From: Tyto alba
Lineage: Eukaryota; Chordata; Aves; Strigiformes; Tytonidae
Length of the DNA: 64,000 nucleotides
Direction of reading: 5' to 3'
Assembly: GCF_018691265.1 (NCBI RefSeq)
Contig: NW_024881301.1
Location: 13,576,752-13,640,751, forward strand
The notes beneath the pieces are model-generated. The model saw only the letters and a list, made by a program, of their open reading frames with translations. It was not told where the DNA came from and made no database searches. A program made the translations under genes and the position numbers. Of this stretch, positions 13,010 to 26,606 are shown one piece after another (position 1 is the stretch's first letter; each line of letters starts with the position of its first letter).

Positions 13010-14988
13010 CTGCAAGAGAAAAGCAAAATAAGTAAGCAAATAATAAATTTCATCATTAGCAAAAACCACCAGTGTTTTCACTCCAGAAAGATAGAACAAA
13101 AGTCTAATGTTACATCTACACAGGATTCTTTTGGATGAAAAATAGGTTTCTGAGATGATTGATTTGGAAACCATGAAGTTTGGGGTCTTGTTTGTGGGCT
13201 CAAGTTTAGAGTTCTTGACCAACCTCCAAAAAAACAGCTCATCACCAATGTTTTAATAGATATTACTCTCAAAAACAACATGTCTGGGAGAACAATAGCA
13301 TTCAAGGAAAAATTTTATAAAACTTTCACATGAAGTGAAAGACAACAATTTAAGGAGACGGGAAGAAAAAAGCCTTCAAAACTGGGGAAAAAAGGTCAAA
13401 AAAAATATTTTCTTCAATTGCACAGGCTTAATTTATGGGACACTGGTGGATCATCAGAGCATAAAGAAAATCATGCTGATATTTTCAAGGCTAAACTCAG
13501 TGCTTGGGGAATATAACTGATTCCAGGATTTTTTTCCTTTTTTAATTCCCAGTTCAGCCTTGATTTCCTCCCGGTAGTGAAGTTTCATGATTTTTAGCAG
13601 GGTTAGATGCTTTTAGTTCAACTTTGAATCTGTCATCTAAGGTATGAAAGATTCCTTCTTATTTTTATCATCCTAGTTGGAATGAAAGAAGCATTTTCAG
13701 CTATCTTATTAGCTAGCATTGCAAGACTCTGTTCTTAGGATGTATTATTAATGATAGCAGAGCACAGCAAGCAACAGAATTTTACACAATTAATGGTGCT
13801 CAGTACCATGCCAAGATATTATTAATGTAGCTTTTTATGAAAACAAAAACAGATTTAAAATACAGTCTGTAGCTCATGGGGCCATGGTTTAATATTTCAG
13901 GATGGGAATCTTCTGTTATGGACATTTTGATTCAGAACAAAAAAGCAGGATGCCTCTTGGTCAGCTTTGCCTATGTCTGTGGCTCTACACCCTTCTTTAT
14001 CCCCCCAAATCACTGGGCATTGTCAGTACATCCATGGTGCTTTTTCTTCCCCAATCTAAAATCCTGCAGGAAACTTGGAAACAGAATCCCTTGGTTTTGT
14101 TGTGAGGTTCAGAGTCCCATATCACAGTCTCTCAAAAATAGTTATTAAATCAGAATAGCAACGGAATCTAACTTGGTTCCCATTCAAGACTTGGTTTAAG
14201 TGCTAATCGTTGTCCAAAAAAAACCAACAACAAACTTCAATGTTTTAGCTGATTTTCATTATCTCAGTTTGTTTCCTTGTTGTTCACATCACCCTTGAGA
14301 CAGAAAAATAAGCAGCAAGAGAATAAGAAGAAAGGATTTGATCCACCCAGCCTACAATGATAGTACTCATATCATTGAGACTGTAGATACCAGACTCCTG
14401 AAGTTCTCACCAGGAAAAGGTGTTTTGAAGAGAACCCGATACTGCAGCTGGGGGTAAGATGATGCAAAGTATCAGTTTGTGCCTAACAGTAGTCAGGTAT
14501 CAATGTTGCCTTTCTGCTTGCCTGGCACTGGAGCTGTGGCTTCTTTAAAGGAATTTTCTCTCAGTAGTTTCCTGAAAGCCAGAGAAAGATGAACTTCATT
14601 TCCACCAGTCAACTGTAACGGGAGAGCTCTGATGATACATTACGCATAAGAAATGAGTCATGCTGCGGTTTCCTGCTTCAGTTTATTGAGTGCAGAGTCC
14701 TTGGCCTTTTTCTCCAGCCATGACCCTTATCCTGCTCAGAAGCCCTTGAAGATAGTTCTTTCCTTTCCCAGTCTCCATAGTTACAGTCAGGATCAAGGAC
14801 ACAAGTTTGTTATGCAGGCTTCTACTCTTGGCTCAGAGGCAAAAACCTACACCCACATCTTCTAAAGTCATGGTGGCCAACAACAGCCTGAAATGCAGAC
14901 AAGAGCAACACAACTACACAGCTAGCTTACAACTGCAGCACTGGTTTTTAAATTTAATTGGTTTTGGGGGTGGGTTTTTTTGTTTTGG

Positions 14989-15009
14989 TTTTTTTTTTTT
15001 TTTTTTTTT
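14989..15009 (+). repeat. T21 homopolymer
   Basis: A run of 21 T preceded by GGTTTTGG-type low-complexity sequence from about 14961. Confidence 0.9.
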
Positions 15010-15421
15010 AGATCTACAAGTAACCCTAAGCATCTCATATTATTAAGGAGCTTTATTGTAAATTCCAATTAGTTCTACAGACTCCTCAGAAAACAGCAGC
15101 ATGATATTGTGAACAAACTAAGAGCTGCCTGCTGATTGAAAATGACAGGTCAAGAAGTTCAGGGCACTCTATATGTAACCTACTAGTTGGAGGAAAATTT
15201 CTGCAGTGCCTGATAATTCTTACATCCAAGAAGATAATGCATTCTTATATATATATCTTCATCATGGGAAGTTAATGACTTATAATCATGGTCAAAATAT
15301 TTTCTTAATTTCTTAAATAGCAGCTAAATATGGGAAAGGAAAGCAAATTGTGAAGTGGAAGTGCCTAAAGAGCAAGTCAAAATCATTGCTTCTAAACAAT
15401 GAAACAGGACACTGGCAAGAC

Positions 15422-15437
15422 AAAAAAAAAAAAAAAA
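15422..15437 (+). repeat. A16 homopolymer
   Basis: Sixteen A in a row; no polyadenylation signal or target duplication seen beside it. Confidence 0.9.
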
Positions 15438-16391
15438 GCAGATGGTCTTTTTTGACCCCATGATGTGTGCAATAGATTGTCAGTGGTACAAACCCATGGA
15501 TCTCCTTTGAAGCCAGTCAGGCTACTCCAACTTACATCTAACTGAGATCTGATCCTCTAAATAAGAAAATTCTTGGCTACAATACCAAAAGGCTAAAGTG
15601 TCATGTTTTGACTAAACTTTATAATTTTTCTGTATGCATACACATGCAAACAACCACTGTCAGCCTGCAGATCACTTACAGTAACCGTGAATTTTTCAGA
15701 TAATTTACTAAAAATGTCATTCTTCTGACCAAATCTTCTCTCACATCTCCCTCATTGATTCTTTTGTCCTCATACCATCTTTAAATATTTTTTTCTCATT
15801 TTCTGACATTTTAAAAGACCCTCCATACACTTTTCTGTAAGCTTCTTTCAGAATAATTCAGATTTCTCTTGGAGCAACAGTGGCTGGAAATAGCTGCTTC
15901 TTAGAATTTGTGAAGTTAACTCTTGTCCAGTGACAAGCTTATCTTCAGGCTGCTTAACATTTCTGAAGAACTCCTCAAAACATGATCTCCATGAAATTGA
16001 GCTGTATTTTGGCAACTCTTACACTTTTTTCTATTTGTTTGAGGCAGAGCATATTCATCTGAAGGACATTTTTGTCATCAGAAGCATTATTGTGGTGCCA
16101 CGGAGCAGACATTCTGAATGCTTCTGCAATGCACCTGCTGGTCCCAGACCTCTTTTAAAGCCAAATCCTTTATGCCTACAACAGTGAGGCTGAGTGTGCA
16201 AGCACAGCTCTGCAGATATGTACAAGCATTTTTCCACCATTACATGTGGGACCCAGCTTCAGCAGATCTTGTAGTGGTCTCTTAGCTTTCATTCCCTGGA
16301 TTTCCCAATAATAAGAGTATAAATTACAACCAATTAGCATGATGATTATCGCTTGAAAAAAAAAAGCTACTGAAAGGAAGCAAACTCTTAC

Positions 16392-16513
16392 TTCATATAT
16401 GTTGGGAAATATTTGAAGAGGACATTCACTGATGGGAATAGTTAATTTTTCTGGGGTCTCTGTAATCTGGTTTCTAAGTGCAATCTTAAGTGGAAGTGCA
16501 ATCTTAAGTGGTG
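16392..16513 (-). CDS. candidate internal exon with in-frame duplication
   Basis: On the minus strand an acceptor (CAGTGCTTTCAG, or CTTTATCTCTTACAG giving an end at 16525) precedes 122 bases: two bases, then 40 codons, then the donor GAA|GTAAGA. The peptide contains PLKIALPLKIAL and then TIPISECPLQIFPNIYE. The first part is an exact 18-base tandem duplication (16476-16511), equal to six codons, so the frame is kept. The sequence has an extracellular-domain flavour (alternating hydrophobic residues, one Cys), but no family is recognised. The same frame is open on both sides as part of a 130-codon frame (16176-16568), so openness alone is weak evidence. Confidence 0.22.
16476..16511. repeat. 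perfect 18-bp tandem duplication
   Basis: The unit AAGTGCAATCTTAAGTGG occurs twice head to tail with no mismatch (16476-16493 and 16494-16511). Two identical copies suggest a recent slippage or duplication event. Confidence 0.95.
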
Positions 16514-19500
16514 CTGAAAGCACTGCTGTAAGAGATAAAGTATATGATGCATTAGAGTTTAATGGCACCCAGTGCGTGATGCCCAGTCTTCACACAGGAG
16601 GAGCAACATTTAAGGCTAGATCAACCCTGGATAACATCTGGATAAATAATTTTTCTGTCAGTGGTGCATCAGAGTCCAGACCTGAGACTTCTCTCCTGCC
16701 TTCCTAACACTGAAAAGGCACATTTTAAATCCCCAAACCATATCCCCAGTGCTTGTAAGTGACTGTTCCTGGCCTTAGTCACTCAAATACAAATGGAAAA
16801 CCTTGAAACACTTTCTCCAGTCACTAGTAATCTACACATAATTCAAACTGTTGATCTAAAAAACTTTTATGCACCCTCTAAATTACAGCTGGATTCTTCT
16901 ATTAGCTTGAATAGTTACTACTGTTTTAATTTTTTGTTGTGGTTTAGTTTTAACACAGCTTGTCATGTGTCCATGAAGTTCTGATAAAAATACAAAGGTA
17001 AGTTACAAAACAGTGTTTCTTTGAAATAGCTTGAAGGGCAGGAGTTCAATTCTACTTTAATAACTATTTTTACTATAATTTGAAAGGAGACAGGGAAAAC
17101 AATACCATATGAGCTTTGTGATACCACAGTTCTTTTCAATAGTATAGGGAATTAAGTCTGTGCCTATTGCAATGTCACTAAGCCATCCTCTGGTTATGCC
17201 TGCATACAAACTGTTAACCAGGGCAAATGAGCCTGGGATCTTTACAAGTAGATTACCACAGGCTGGTACTTCCAAAGGCATTATCTTCCTGGGTTGTTTC
17301 TGCACTTGTCTGTGGGTGTCTGGACACACAGCCAGAATTATTTGTTTCAATACTTCTGAAGATTATTTCCCAGGCAATTACTTCATCTGCAAAAGGTTGT
17401 ATCTGCTGCTTAGGTGTGGGAGCCTGCAGAAAGCTCTCGGTATTCATATGGTATTTTCTCTTACACATGCATTATAAAATGGGTGGGTTCCAGAGAGAGC
17501 TAAAATCATGCCTGGTTTCCAATCAATTGAGCCAAATGGGTAAACTGCAGTGAACTTCCAGCTCCTTCCAACCCTGCTCAGAAATTATTTCGCTTGGTCT
17601 AAGAACGGTACAACCAAACATGTGCAGCTAGTTTCAATGTCTGGCCATGGACACATTCCTCCCCACTTTATTTACACACAGGATACAGCACAGCCACAGC
17701 TCGACATCGTGTCGCACAGCAGGGTTGCTGTGCGTGGCTGCAACTTCCCACCTGAATCTCACACTCAGCAGAGGAATTGGAGAGGACCTGCAGTGGTGTG
17801 CTGGCAATAAGCTCCAGCCCTACACCAGGACAGGAAGTCCACATTTCCAAGTCTTGTTAGCAAGGTACCTGTGCAAGGGCTAAAATTCAGATAACAGCTC
17901 TTGCTACTTGTGCCTTACAAACATACCCAGACAATTACTGCAACCAGTGACAAGGACAAAGAAAACACTGGAAAATTTTTAAAATAACATCCATGTCAGA
18001 ATGCTAATATATTACAAAGTCTCTCATGCCCTGTAAGGAATAACTTAACATTCTTACTTCGTGTCTGAATGACATAGAAATCAATGAAGCTTATAATAAG
18101 GACAGAAGAGAAATGTCTTTTTGGAATGAAGTGAGATTGTTTTTATCTTCCTGAAGATTCATTAACATAACAAGGTTAACAGCTGCCAGTGTTCTGAAAC
18201 AAGCAGCGGTCAATTTTCTCCACCACCTTTGCTTTCTTAACCTGTAGAATCCAAACTGCTAACATTGAAAAACTGACCTGGAAATTTCAAATGCAGGAAT
18301 GTCACCAAGTGCTTTTATATACACTGCTTTCCATTTGCGCCTGACAAAGAACAATTAGAATAACCTTTCCCAGAATCCTATTGATTCTAGACTCAGGATG
18401 TATAAAGATGCAAAATCTAAGGACAGAAATTAGCAAACTATTTTTGAATCTCAGGAGATTTACACTCATTATTAATTCTAATTTTGAGTCAAGGTTGAGC
18501 ATAGTTCTCTTTTATCCAGTTTACTAATCACCTCTGAAACAGTAAAGTCTGGAAAATTAAAAATAGTCATCTAAACTTGTAGGAATTCATTTGGTAAATA
18601 CTGTTGTTGCTTTCAGATTTCATCTAAACATATTCATACTGCGACAGCACATTGTAACTGAATTCACAAAAGTGAATCAAGTTTCTTTTCATTCAGTGAG
18701 CCTGATGCTAAACTGATAAGGGATATAACTTGTTAGATTATCTTTCTTCCACTCATTTCTCCTGGGCTGAATGTTGCAAAAGTTATTGCAACATAATGCA
18801 TCCAAGTCCCACAACCTAATCTCTTAAAAAGAAATAGTTGGTTTGGTTTGGAAAATCCAACCAGTGAAAGCTACTATATGCAGTAATGTTTTATATGTAT
18901 ATGTAAATATATGTTTATATCCATAAATACTTTATACCCATACATAGATACTTTCATGCAAAGCATAAATACACTACTTTAAACAGAGTAAGAATGCAGT
19001 TGCCGAGTATGATGAACATAAACATTTAGAGATGTTGCTGTTTTCCCTGTCACTAATTCTGCTCACTGTCTGCTTTCAAAACTAGGATCCAATTACCCTA
19101 TTTTACTCCCAGTAAAATTGAATTTTTATGTAATTATTTGTTCCATCTGAGACACTAATCCAGACTTCTTGCCTTAACAGTTTTCAGATTTCAAGAATCC
19201 TAGGCAGGTATTTCTTTTAAATTACATACAGATCATATCTTCCCTTCTCCTGTTACTCTTATTTAAAGAACCTCACCCAAAATTTGCCGCTATGGTGAAC
19301 ATCTCACTTTCCTATTCAAGTGGGTTCTTTACAAAAAGCAGATGCATCCAGAGGAATAGATGGCTGCAAGTGTGAGAATAGCCAGTTAAGATCAGTCTGC
19401 TAAATTCATTTACACTTTTTGGATTTTCCTAAATGCTAGTCATATTTTTAGCCAAAAAGTACACCAATATCTGGCTAAGAATCAACTTACTATGACTAAT

Positions 19501-20728
19501 CTAGAGTTCCTTCAACACCCATCTATCCTGAACTGCAAATTTCTCTACTTTAAGAATCATACACACATCTTTCCATGGACAGCGGACTATCTGCCATCTT
19601 CTTCCAATGTCTAAGATTCTGCCATAAGATACAGAAGAAAAGAATTCAAAAATGTAGAAAGCATGACCAATGGTTAGAAGTACACACAAAATTCTTTCTT
19701 TCTAAAACAACTGCCACACCACAAGTAGCAGTAGCTGTAGGACACAAAATGGATACAAAATAATATTGACAAAGAGAAGCATTTAACCATTACATAAGTT
19801 TGAAACACTATGAGAGGCCAATGAATATATGTGAAATTATTACTGAATACGGTGCACCTATGCAATCTGCTAGATGTCAATTAAACCATCAGAAAAATAA
19901 AGCTAACACTTTTGAGTGCCCATTCACCACTTGTCTCAAAGCAAATAAGCCTATTACTCTCTTCCAGAGAGCACCACATCAGGTACACACATAAATGGAG
20001 ACCTCTCTGGAGCACTGAATCGCCATCCCCTCCAAACAGCGCAGAACTGATGGGTGCTATCAGACTTCTGGCCAGCTCTGTGGCTCTCCTTTCTGACATC
20101 ACTAGATCTGAGAAGTCACAGTGAGAGCTTGTTCTGTAGGCCATACCCCTCTGTGCTCCGCAATGTCAATAGCTACTGGTTATCCACCTGACAGAGCAAA
20201 CTACAGGGATGGCCTTCCCCAAAATACTATCAGCCAATTACACTCTTCCTCCTCAGAGAATTACTGGCATAATTCTGGCTACGTCAGAGTGACAGAAATG
20301 AGAATATGAAGATATGCAAAAATAATCTTTGTATTTCTTGCAATGATCTCTAGCAATCACTTACAGATTGAGTGTGTTTTTGTACACTGAGTGTTCAGGA
20401 TATGCCTAAAACAATTGCTTTAGGAATGTCTGGCCCAAATAGACATGATTATATACTTCTGTTGTTTTCTGCAAATGAATAAACCATTACAAGAATCATG
20501 TGTGCATATTTGAGAGATAATATACAAGATAAAATTTAACATGGGAAGAAACAAATGTTAAAAGCTGTAAACAAATTGTTCATGGAATTGATTGAAAAAT
20601 ATTATTTTAAGTTAATAACTTTTTCCAACAAATTTTACATAACAGTTATTAGAACTGGCAAAATTAATGTGCTGGACTTCAGCTCTAGAATGCTTTCTGA
20701 TTTTTGCAAATAAAATGTATTTCATTTA

Positions 20729-20775
20729 GGGATGGGATGAGATACACTGGGATGGATTGGGATGGGAAGGGATGT
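20729..20775 (+). repeat. degenerate GGGATG/GGGATGGATT array
   Basis: Six imperfect G-rich units (GGGATG, with GGATGG variants) in about 47 bases, standing out from AT-rich flanks. Confidence 0.7.
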
Positions 20776-22937
20776 GGCAAAAAAAGAAGCACTGGCTGTA
20801 AAATAATGTTGCATTTTTCAGTAAATAGATCACAAGCATAAAAAAACTACAGAAAAAATATAAATGTAAAATTGTTGCTTTGACATGAAACAGCTATCTG
20901 TGCACCTTCAAAAGAAAAGATATACTCTAAAAAGCCAGCAAAAAATGTTTGTGTTGATATTCAAGATAAAATCTGTGCCTAACAATTTATATTTCTGAAT
21001 TCAGCATCTGAAGAACATAAATCAGAGAAGCAACGAAGTTGCAAAAAAGAGAAAGAGTTCTTCCATGGTGGTTCAGTTATTTTTTTTTCTCACAATTTGT
21101 AATATTGGGACTCTAACAAACAGCAAAACTTGTTTTAACTTTGTAATTTCAGTTAAGTTCTTATTTCCTGTCATCTCTATTGTGGATTCTACAGAAATGA
21201 CAAAATGCAAAGAGTTGATTTATAATTTAACTTGATTCTAACTCAGCAGCAAGACAGAGCATGATAGAAGGCAGGGAATGTATGTGACAAGTAATTTTAG
21301 TTAGGATAGTTGGAAAAAAAATAAAATCACTGAATCTCAATTTTCTTATATCCTATCTAGACACTGAAGCAGATTAGAGATTTTTAAATACCCTTTTTTA
21401 GGTAAATGATAGAATTTGTGTTTCAATTAGTTATGATTTTAGGTAGGAACTACAGGAAAATGTGTAAGTTTAAAATTGGCTTTACACTTTGAGGCTTGCA
21501 ACCAAGTTAGAGAAGGAAAATGAGGAAAATCTTTAATTATGGATTGTTCCTGTATACTACATGGATGGATTTAGCATATTTAACTTCACCTATGTTATGT
21601 TCTTTACTTAGTTCTTTCATTTCTACTCTTTCTTGTCATAAACTCAAAGTTCCTTGCTTGCATCATGACTGTATGACATCTTGTTATACCAGCATTTACC
21701 GGCCATTTAAGTGAAGAGATGGCTGTAGGATGAGCCTGAATACTACAGGAACTTCAGATACAGGTAATACACCTGCAAATCATTACAAATGTATTTACCT
21801 ATTCGGGAAAAAGACCTTTTTTTCTCCTCTGAAAAATATCTCAGAAGACATTCTTGCAATAAAGTTAGTCCAGACAAAATGCCATTGTGTCTATTACCCT
21901 TAAACTAATGCACAGAATTCCTGCTAGCTCACGTTTGCTTTTATTTAGGATCTTTACGACAGTAGTAGTCAGACAGCAAGCACATTGTTCATGAGACTTT
22001 TACTGTGGACTTGCTTTCATACTTCACAAAATCTAAAAAGACAAATAGAGAGACACTTTGCTGGGTCCTTCCAAATCGTCCCACTTCGGAGAGAACTTGC
22101 TTCCTGTAGGACCCTCTTCCAGATGTTTGCATCGTGGAGGATATGCCTTGAAAAGAAAATACACCACTCCTACCAGCATCAAACATGGAAAAATTCTTTA
22201 GGAAACTTACAAAAATTAATGAGTAGCAGCAAAAAAACAATGAAGTTACAAAATGATTGAATTTAAAATTCATTCTTACTTAGTTCTGAGTATCTCACAC
22301 ACATTTGCAGTCTCATTTTTTAAGCTTTCCTTCCCTAACCTGCAATTTTAAAATTTTTTCTCAATAAATCAAGGCCAAAATTCTCGTGCAATCATATGGC
22401 TGCATTGTTGGGACAGAGTAAAGAAAGCAGCAGCGAGCCTTGCGATAAAATCAGGAAAGCTGGCAGAACAGATACAACCACTATTTCCACTATATTTTCT
22501 ACTCAAATGTCCACACAGCTGGCAATGAGACAGACTAAACCCACTGCCCATTGCCCATCCTCCTCAACAGCTTGGGTCCCTACCCTCACCACTGATTCCA
22601 GGTGGAGGTTGCTGCAGCAAGTAGCTTTCCAGCACTTTTGAAATTCAGTTCAATTGCCTCAAGTTTTCAAAATCTTGTCCCCAGTTCAATGAATGACAGA
22701 TGGTGCAGTCTGCACAGCCGTTGAGTCTTCATTCACTCCTTTCAATGCTTTAAGAAATTATAACACTTGTTAGTAGCCTTATACAAGTGAACCAAAATTA
22801 TGCCGAGTGAACTCACAATGCCCAGAAAATTCAAGACACATTTTTATAGCAGATTTAAAAGGAGTCAGAGGAAGCTGACATCTGATTCCTGCTTAGCCAT
22901 CTATAAGTTAATGAAAGTAAAAAACCCCAAAACCAAA

Positions 22938-22969
22938 CACACACAAATGTGCGCACACACACAAATGTG
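22938..22969 (+). repeat. CA-rich tract with a repeated 14-mer
   Basis: CACACACAAATGTG occurs at 22938-22951 and again at 22956-22969, separated by GCGC; a small CA microsatellite variant. Confidence 0.8.
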
Positions 22970-25900
22970 AAATCTGAGGTGACTCATCCCTTGGTGAAAC
23001 TTCAGTTCTCTGCATTTATTCTCCTTTCTTCCTTCCCACAGCCCTTCCAGAATCATATATTTAAATGGAAGGGGGCTGAAGTGGGATCCAGAGAACTGGC
23101 AGGTGCTGCAATGTCTCTACTCCAATTTATAGATGTGCTTGCACAGATGTTGATCTTTGCTAATGAAAGCTGCCACCACAATAGCATAGAAAAATTTGAA
23201 ACAAGGCCATAAAAAGCACAGGAATTCAAACTCAAAATGTAGGGTCATCATTTCTTAAAAAACCCTAAGGAGCTGGAAGGCTACAATTCCCGATTTGTAG
23301 CCATATGCTCTGAGGAGCACAGTCAGTGTTTTGTATGGTGAAGACCAAGTACAACCACAGAAAAAGGCATACACTTTTTACAGCAGAATGTCCCAAAACT
23401 TCACAGGCTAGGGAGATATTCTTATGAGCAATACCTGGTATGAAGATACACATCCAGAACCTGTGTTCCTTCAACTAGGAGACGTGCAGCCAGTCATCTC
23501 CCCACATATTCCACTCTCTTAGCTGCATGAAAAAGAAATGCACATTCCCCTGGATTTGAAAGATATTGAAATATTAAAAGTTACAAAAGTTAAATAAGTA
23601 ATTCCCAAGTGAAATGAATGAAGTAATACCGCAACTGAAAAGTCTCATTTTGTGGTTGTCTCCAGTAGAATAAGCCGCACAGGGGCAGTACGACCTGTTT
23701 TTCTTTCCTTTTATGATAATTTACTTTTAACTGAAGGGTCAATTTGAAAGAGAAAGCAGAAATAAAGTCCACATATCTACCAAGAGTCAGCAATTCACAG
23801 CCATTAAAGCAGTATAATAATACCATGGGACAAGGCAAGTTTGAAATCATTAAGGACACCAAATCTTGAGAGAGGAAATTGTAGCAAGATTGCATTATTT
23901 ATAGAGTTAAACTATTCACTGGAGTGAATCCAAAGTAGTCGTTATGAAGCAGTGAAACTTTGCCTGCTATGAACAAGCCATTCTGTTCTGTCTCATATCA
24001 ATATTACAACAGCTGGTTCTAGTAAAACTTTTGGTAATGAGTTTTGGACCTATGTAATTCTGCTTCTGATCAAGTTTGTTATTTTATCATTACAACCCTT
24101 TCTTTAAAGAAGTTTACAAATGCACACATAGAAAAAATTTCACCAGTTATAATTACAGCAATTTCAAAGGATAGAATTTGAAGTTTCATCTGCAAACTGC
24201 CTACTTTACATTTCTGTGTCTCTTATCAATGTGCTTTATAGCTTGAAAATACTCATTAAAACCTGTCTAAAAACATCATTTCCTGATTTGGTGGCCAGTC
24301 CTGTAAAAATGAGGTAACATGGAGATGGACATCAAAATCTTATAGATTAGCCTATGGAAGCATGACCTTACCTATCTCTCCCATAAAGATTTTCCTTTTC
24401 AATAATCCATGAAGAAATCTGCAAATGCTTTCACTCTAGGCACTGAGAGATTTAAAAAACAGTGCCGTAACATTTCATTTAGGTTGGATAAAATAATTTG
24501 CTGGAGACAATGTCATTACGCACGGTATCAGAGCCTTCAGAGTACAACACAGAAAAAGAAGTAGTTTGGAAGGCATCGGAAGAAAAAAAGGGTGGAGAAT
24601 GACAGCAAAGTAGCAAAACATAGGGGTTTTATGCTTGAGTTCACATTGAATGTCTTTTGTCTATAAGAGTAAATGCAATATTCTTGCCCATTTTGTTTTT
24701 TTTTTCTCCTTTCTGTGAACATAGTAAGACATACAATGAGGATTGAGGGGGGTGAAGGTACAATATTTAGTTTCACCGGTGCTGAAAAATAGGATACTCT
24801 GATGCAGAAATGGGAAACTCCTCTAAACAGGCTTACAAAGCAAAAAAATGGCAGATATTATTATACCCTACTATATTATATCACATTAGTAAGCAGCATT
24901 CAGAACAGGTTCACGCCCAAGTGAACATTTATTTGACCTTCCCCAAACATTGTGAAGGTCTCACAACATGTCTGCAAGGAAAATTTTACAGATCCCCAAC
25001 AGGGTCCTTCAGAAATCATAGGGGAGATTTCCCAGTAAGAAACATCAAGCTGTAACCATGCTACCATCCTAATGATGCTACAGCTGGCAACAGCACACAT
25101 TATTTCCTCTGAAGAAGAAGAGTTCTAAGAAATCATTATCCTAAGAAGGACTGATTTCCCCATCACAATACGCACAATGGAAAGAAAATGGAAGGAAAGT
25201 GTTTCATGATTTGATATTAACTAAACTGCAGTAGGGGGGGTTGAATTCTATGTATTAAACCAAAAGGACCATTCACATTCAGCACGAACACTGCAGCCCT
25301 CCTTTTTGAAAGGAGTTCTGAAAATAAAGCAATTCATACTGTACAAATAAATAACTGGGAAAAATGACAAATCAAGCATCTATTGAGCTGTAGACATCTC
25401 TATAGAAGCCAGAAGACTGGAAGTTGTTTTTTTGTTAATGTGTATATGTTTATCATTTTGAACATGATGTATTTGTTACAGATATAGGCCAGCAAAGAAA
25501 AGAATAAAGTGACATTATAAAAATATTTTCTTGAGTGTTATTTATTTTTCAGAAGAAATGGGACAACACAAAATAACTTTTCTTAGTATTTGACGTACAC
25601 AAGTGTAATGTTCAGTTCATATCAGGAAATATCGTGTTCATATAACACATATTTCCCAGAAGGCATTATAAAAAAGTTTTTCTAGCATAATTAGCATAAC
25701 TGAATAAAAAGAATAAGGATCTGGTTTCACATACATAGTCTTCTGATTAGAAGTGGAAGCTGGAATATGTTCTTTAGAGAGCATGGAATTATTTCCCAAG
25801 AAGAATACTTCACAGACGAAAGTACCAGAAAAAACACATTAAAAAAAACCTCACTGGGAAACCCAAGTGTTTTCAGATTAATGTATCAGTTCTTTCAGGT

Positions 25901-26589
25901 ACTTTTTGCTTAACTGGGGTGATTAATAAAATTCATTTTAATTACTGTTCAGATGAGATAATTATTGGAAAAGACACTCAACCTAAAACAACCTAACTTT
26001 ACTACAAAGAGGCCAATGTACAAGACTGAGAAAATAGAACATATCTGTTTCTGCTGGACTGTTATATCTTAATCTTTTTGGTTTATTTACTTGAAATCGA
26101 ACCTAAATCACAACAGGATTCTCTATGCAATGAATTTCTCATCTATTCTTCAAGGGCAGGCACAGTTGCAGCAAAAGCTCAGCCACCTCTATCAGCATGC
26201 TGTGTGAAATGCCAACTGAACCCTGCACTTCACTGGGAGTCATCGTATTGGAGGTCAGGTGTCACCTCAGGACAGGGTCAAGAAAATCAGAGCTGTGATT
26301 GGCTGTTACACACACCAAAAGTAAACAACTCCCAACACCACCAGAAGGAAAAGGTTATAAAATAAAAACATCCCATGTAAGCAAAACTGTTTGAAGTTGA
26401 TTCCTGGCATGAAAAACAGCATCCTCAGAAGGTATAATGCCTTCCATTCCTGCCAGACATCTGTGATGAGGTTACAAGTCAGCCCGAGCAGGAAGATAGG
26501 TTTGCCTCGATCTCCTCTCTCAGTGACTTCCTCAAAGAAAACTAATAGACTTTTAAATGTAAAAAACAGCTAAACAGGCCAGCAGGGGA

Positions 26590-26606
26590 GGGGGGGGGGG
26601 GGGGGG
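26590..26606 (+). repeat. G17 homopolymer
   Basis: Seventeen consecutive G, preceded by GGGG and one A (26585-26589). Unusual in this AT-rich setting and able in principle to form G-quadruplex structures. Confidence 0.9.

Larger units (their letters stand above)
13010..16391. other. unique noncoding stretch with T and A runs
   Basis: No gene or transposon recognised. Homopolymers at 14989-15009 and 15422-15437. One plus-strand exon-like segment at 14300-14453 is treated in the findings. The rest is AT-rich sequence without structure that I can read. Confidence 0.6.
16526..26589. other. unique AT-rich noncoding stretch
   Basis: No recognisable gene or transposon. Contains a GGGATG-type low-complexity patch at 20729-20775 and a CA-rich patch near 22.95 kb. 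Around 17057-17468 several overlapping frames on both strands look protein-like at once, which is a caution against reading single frames as exons. Confidence 0.6.
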
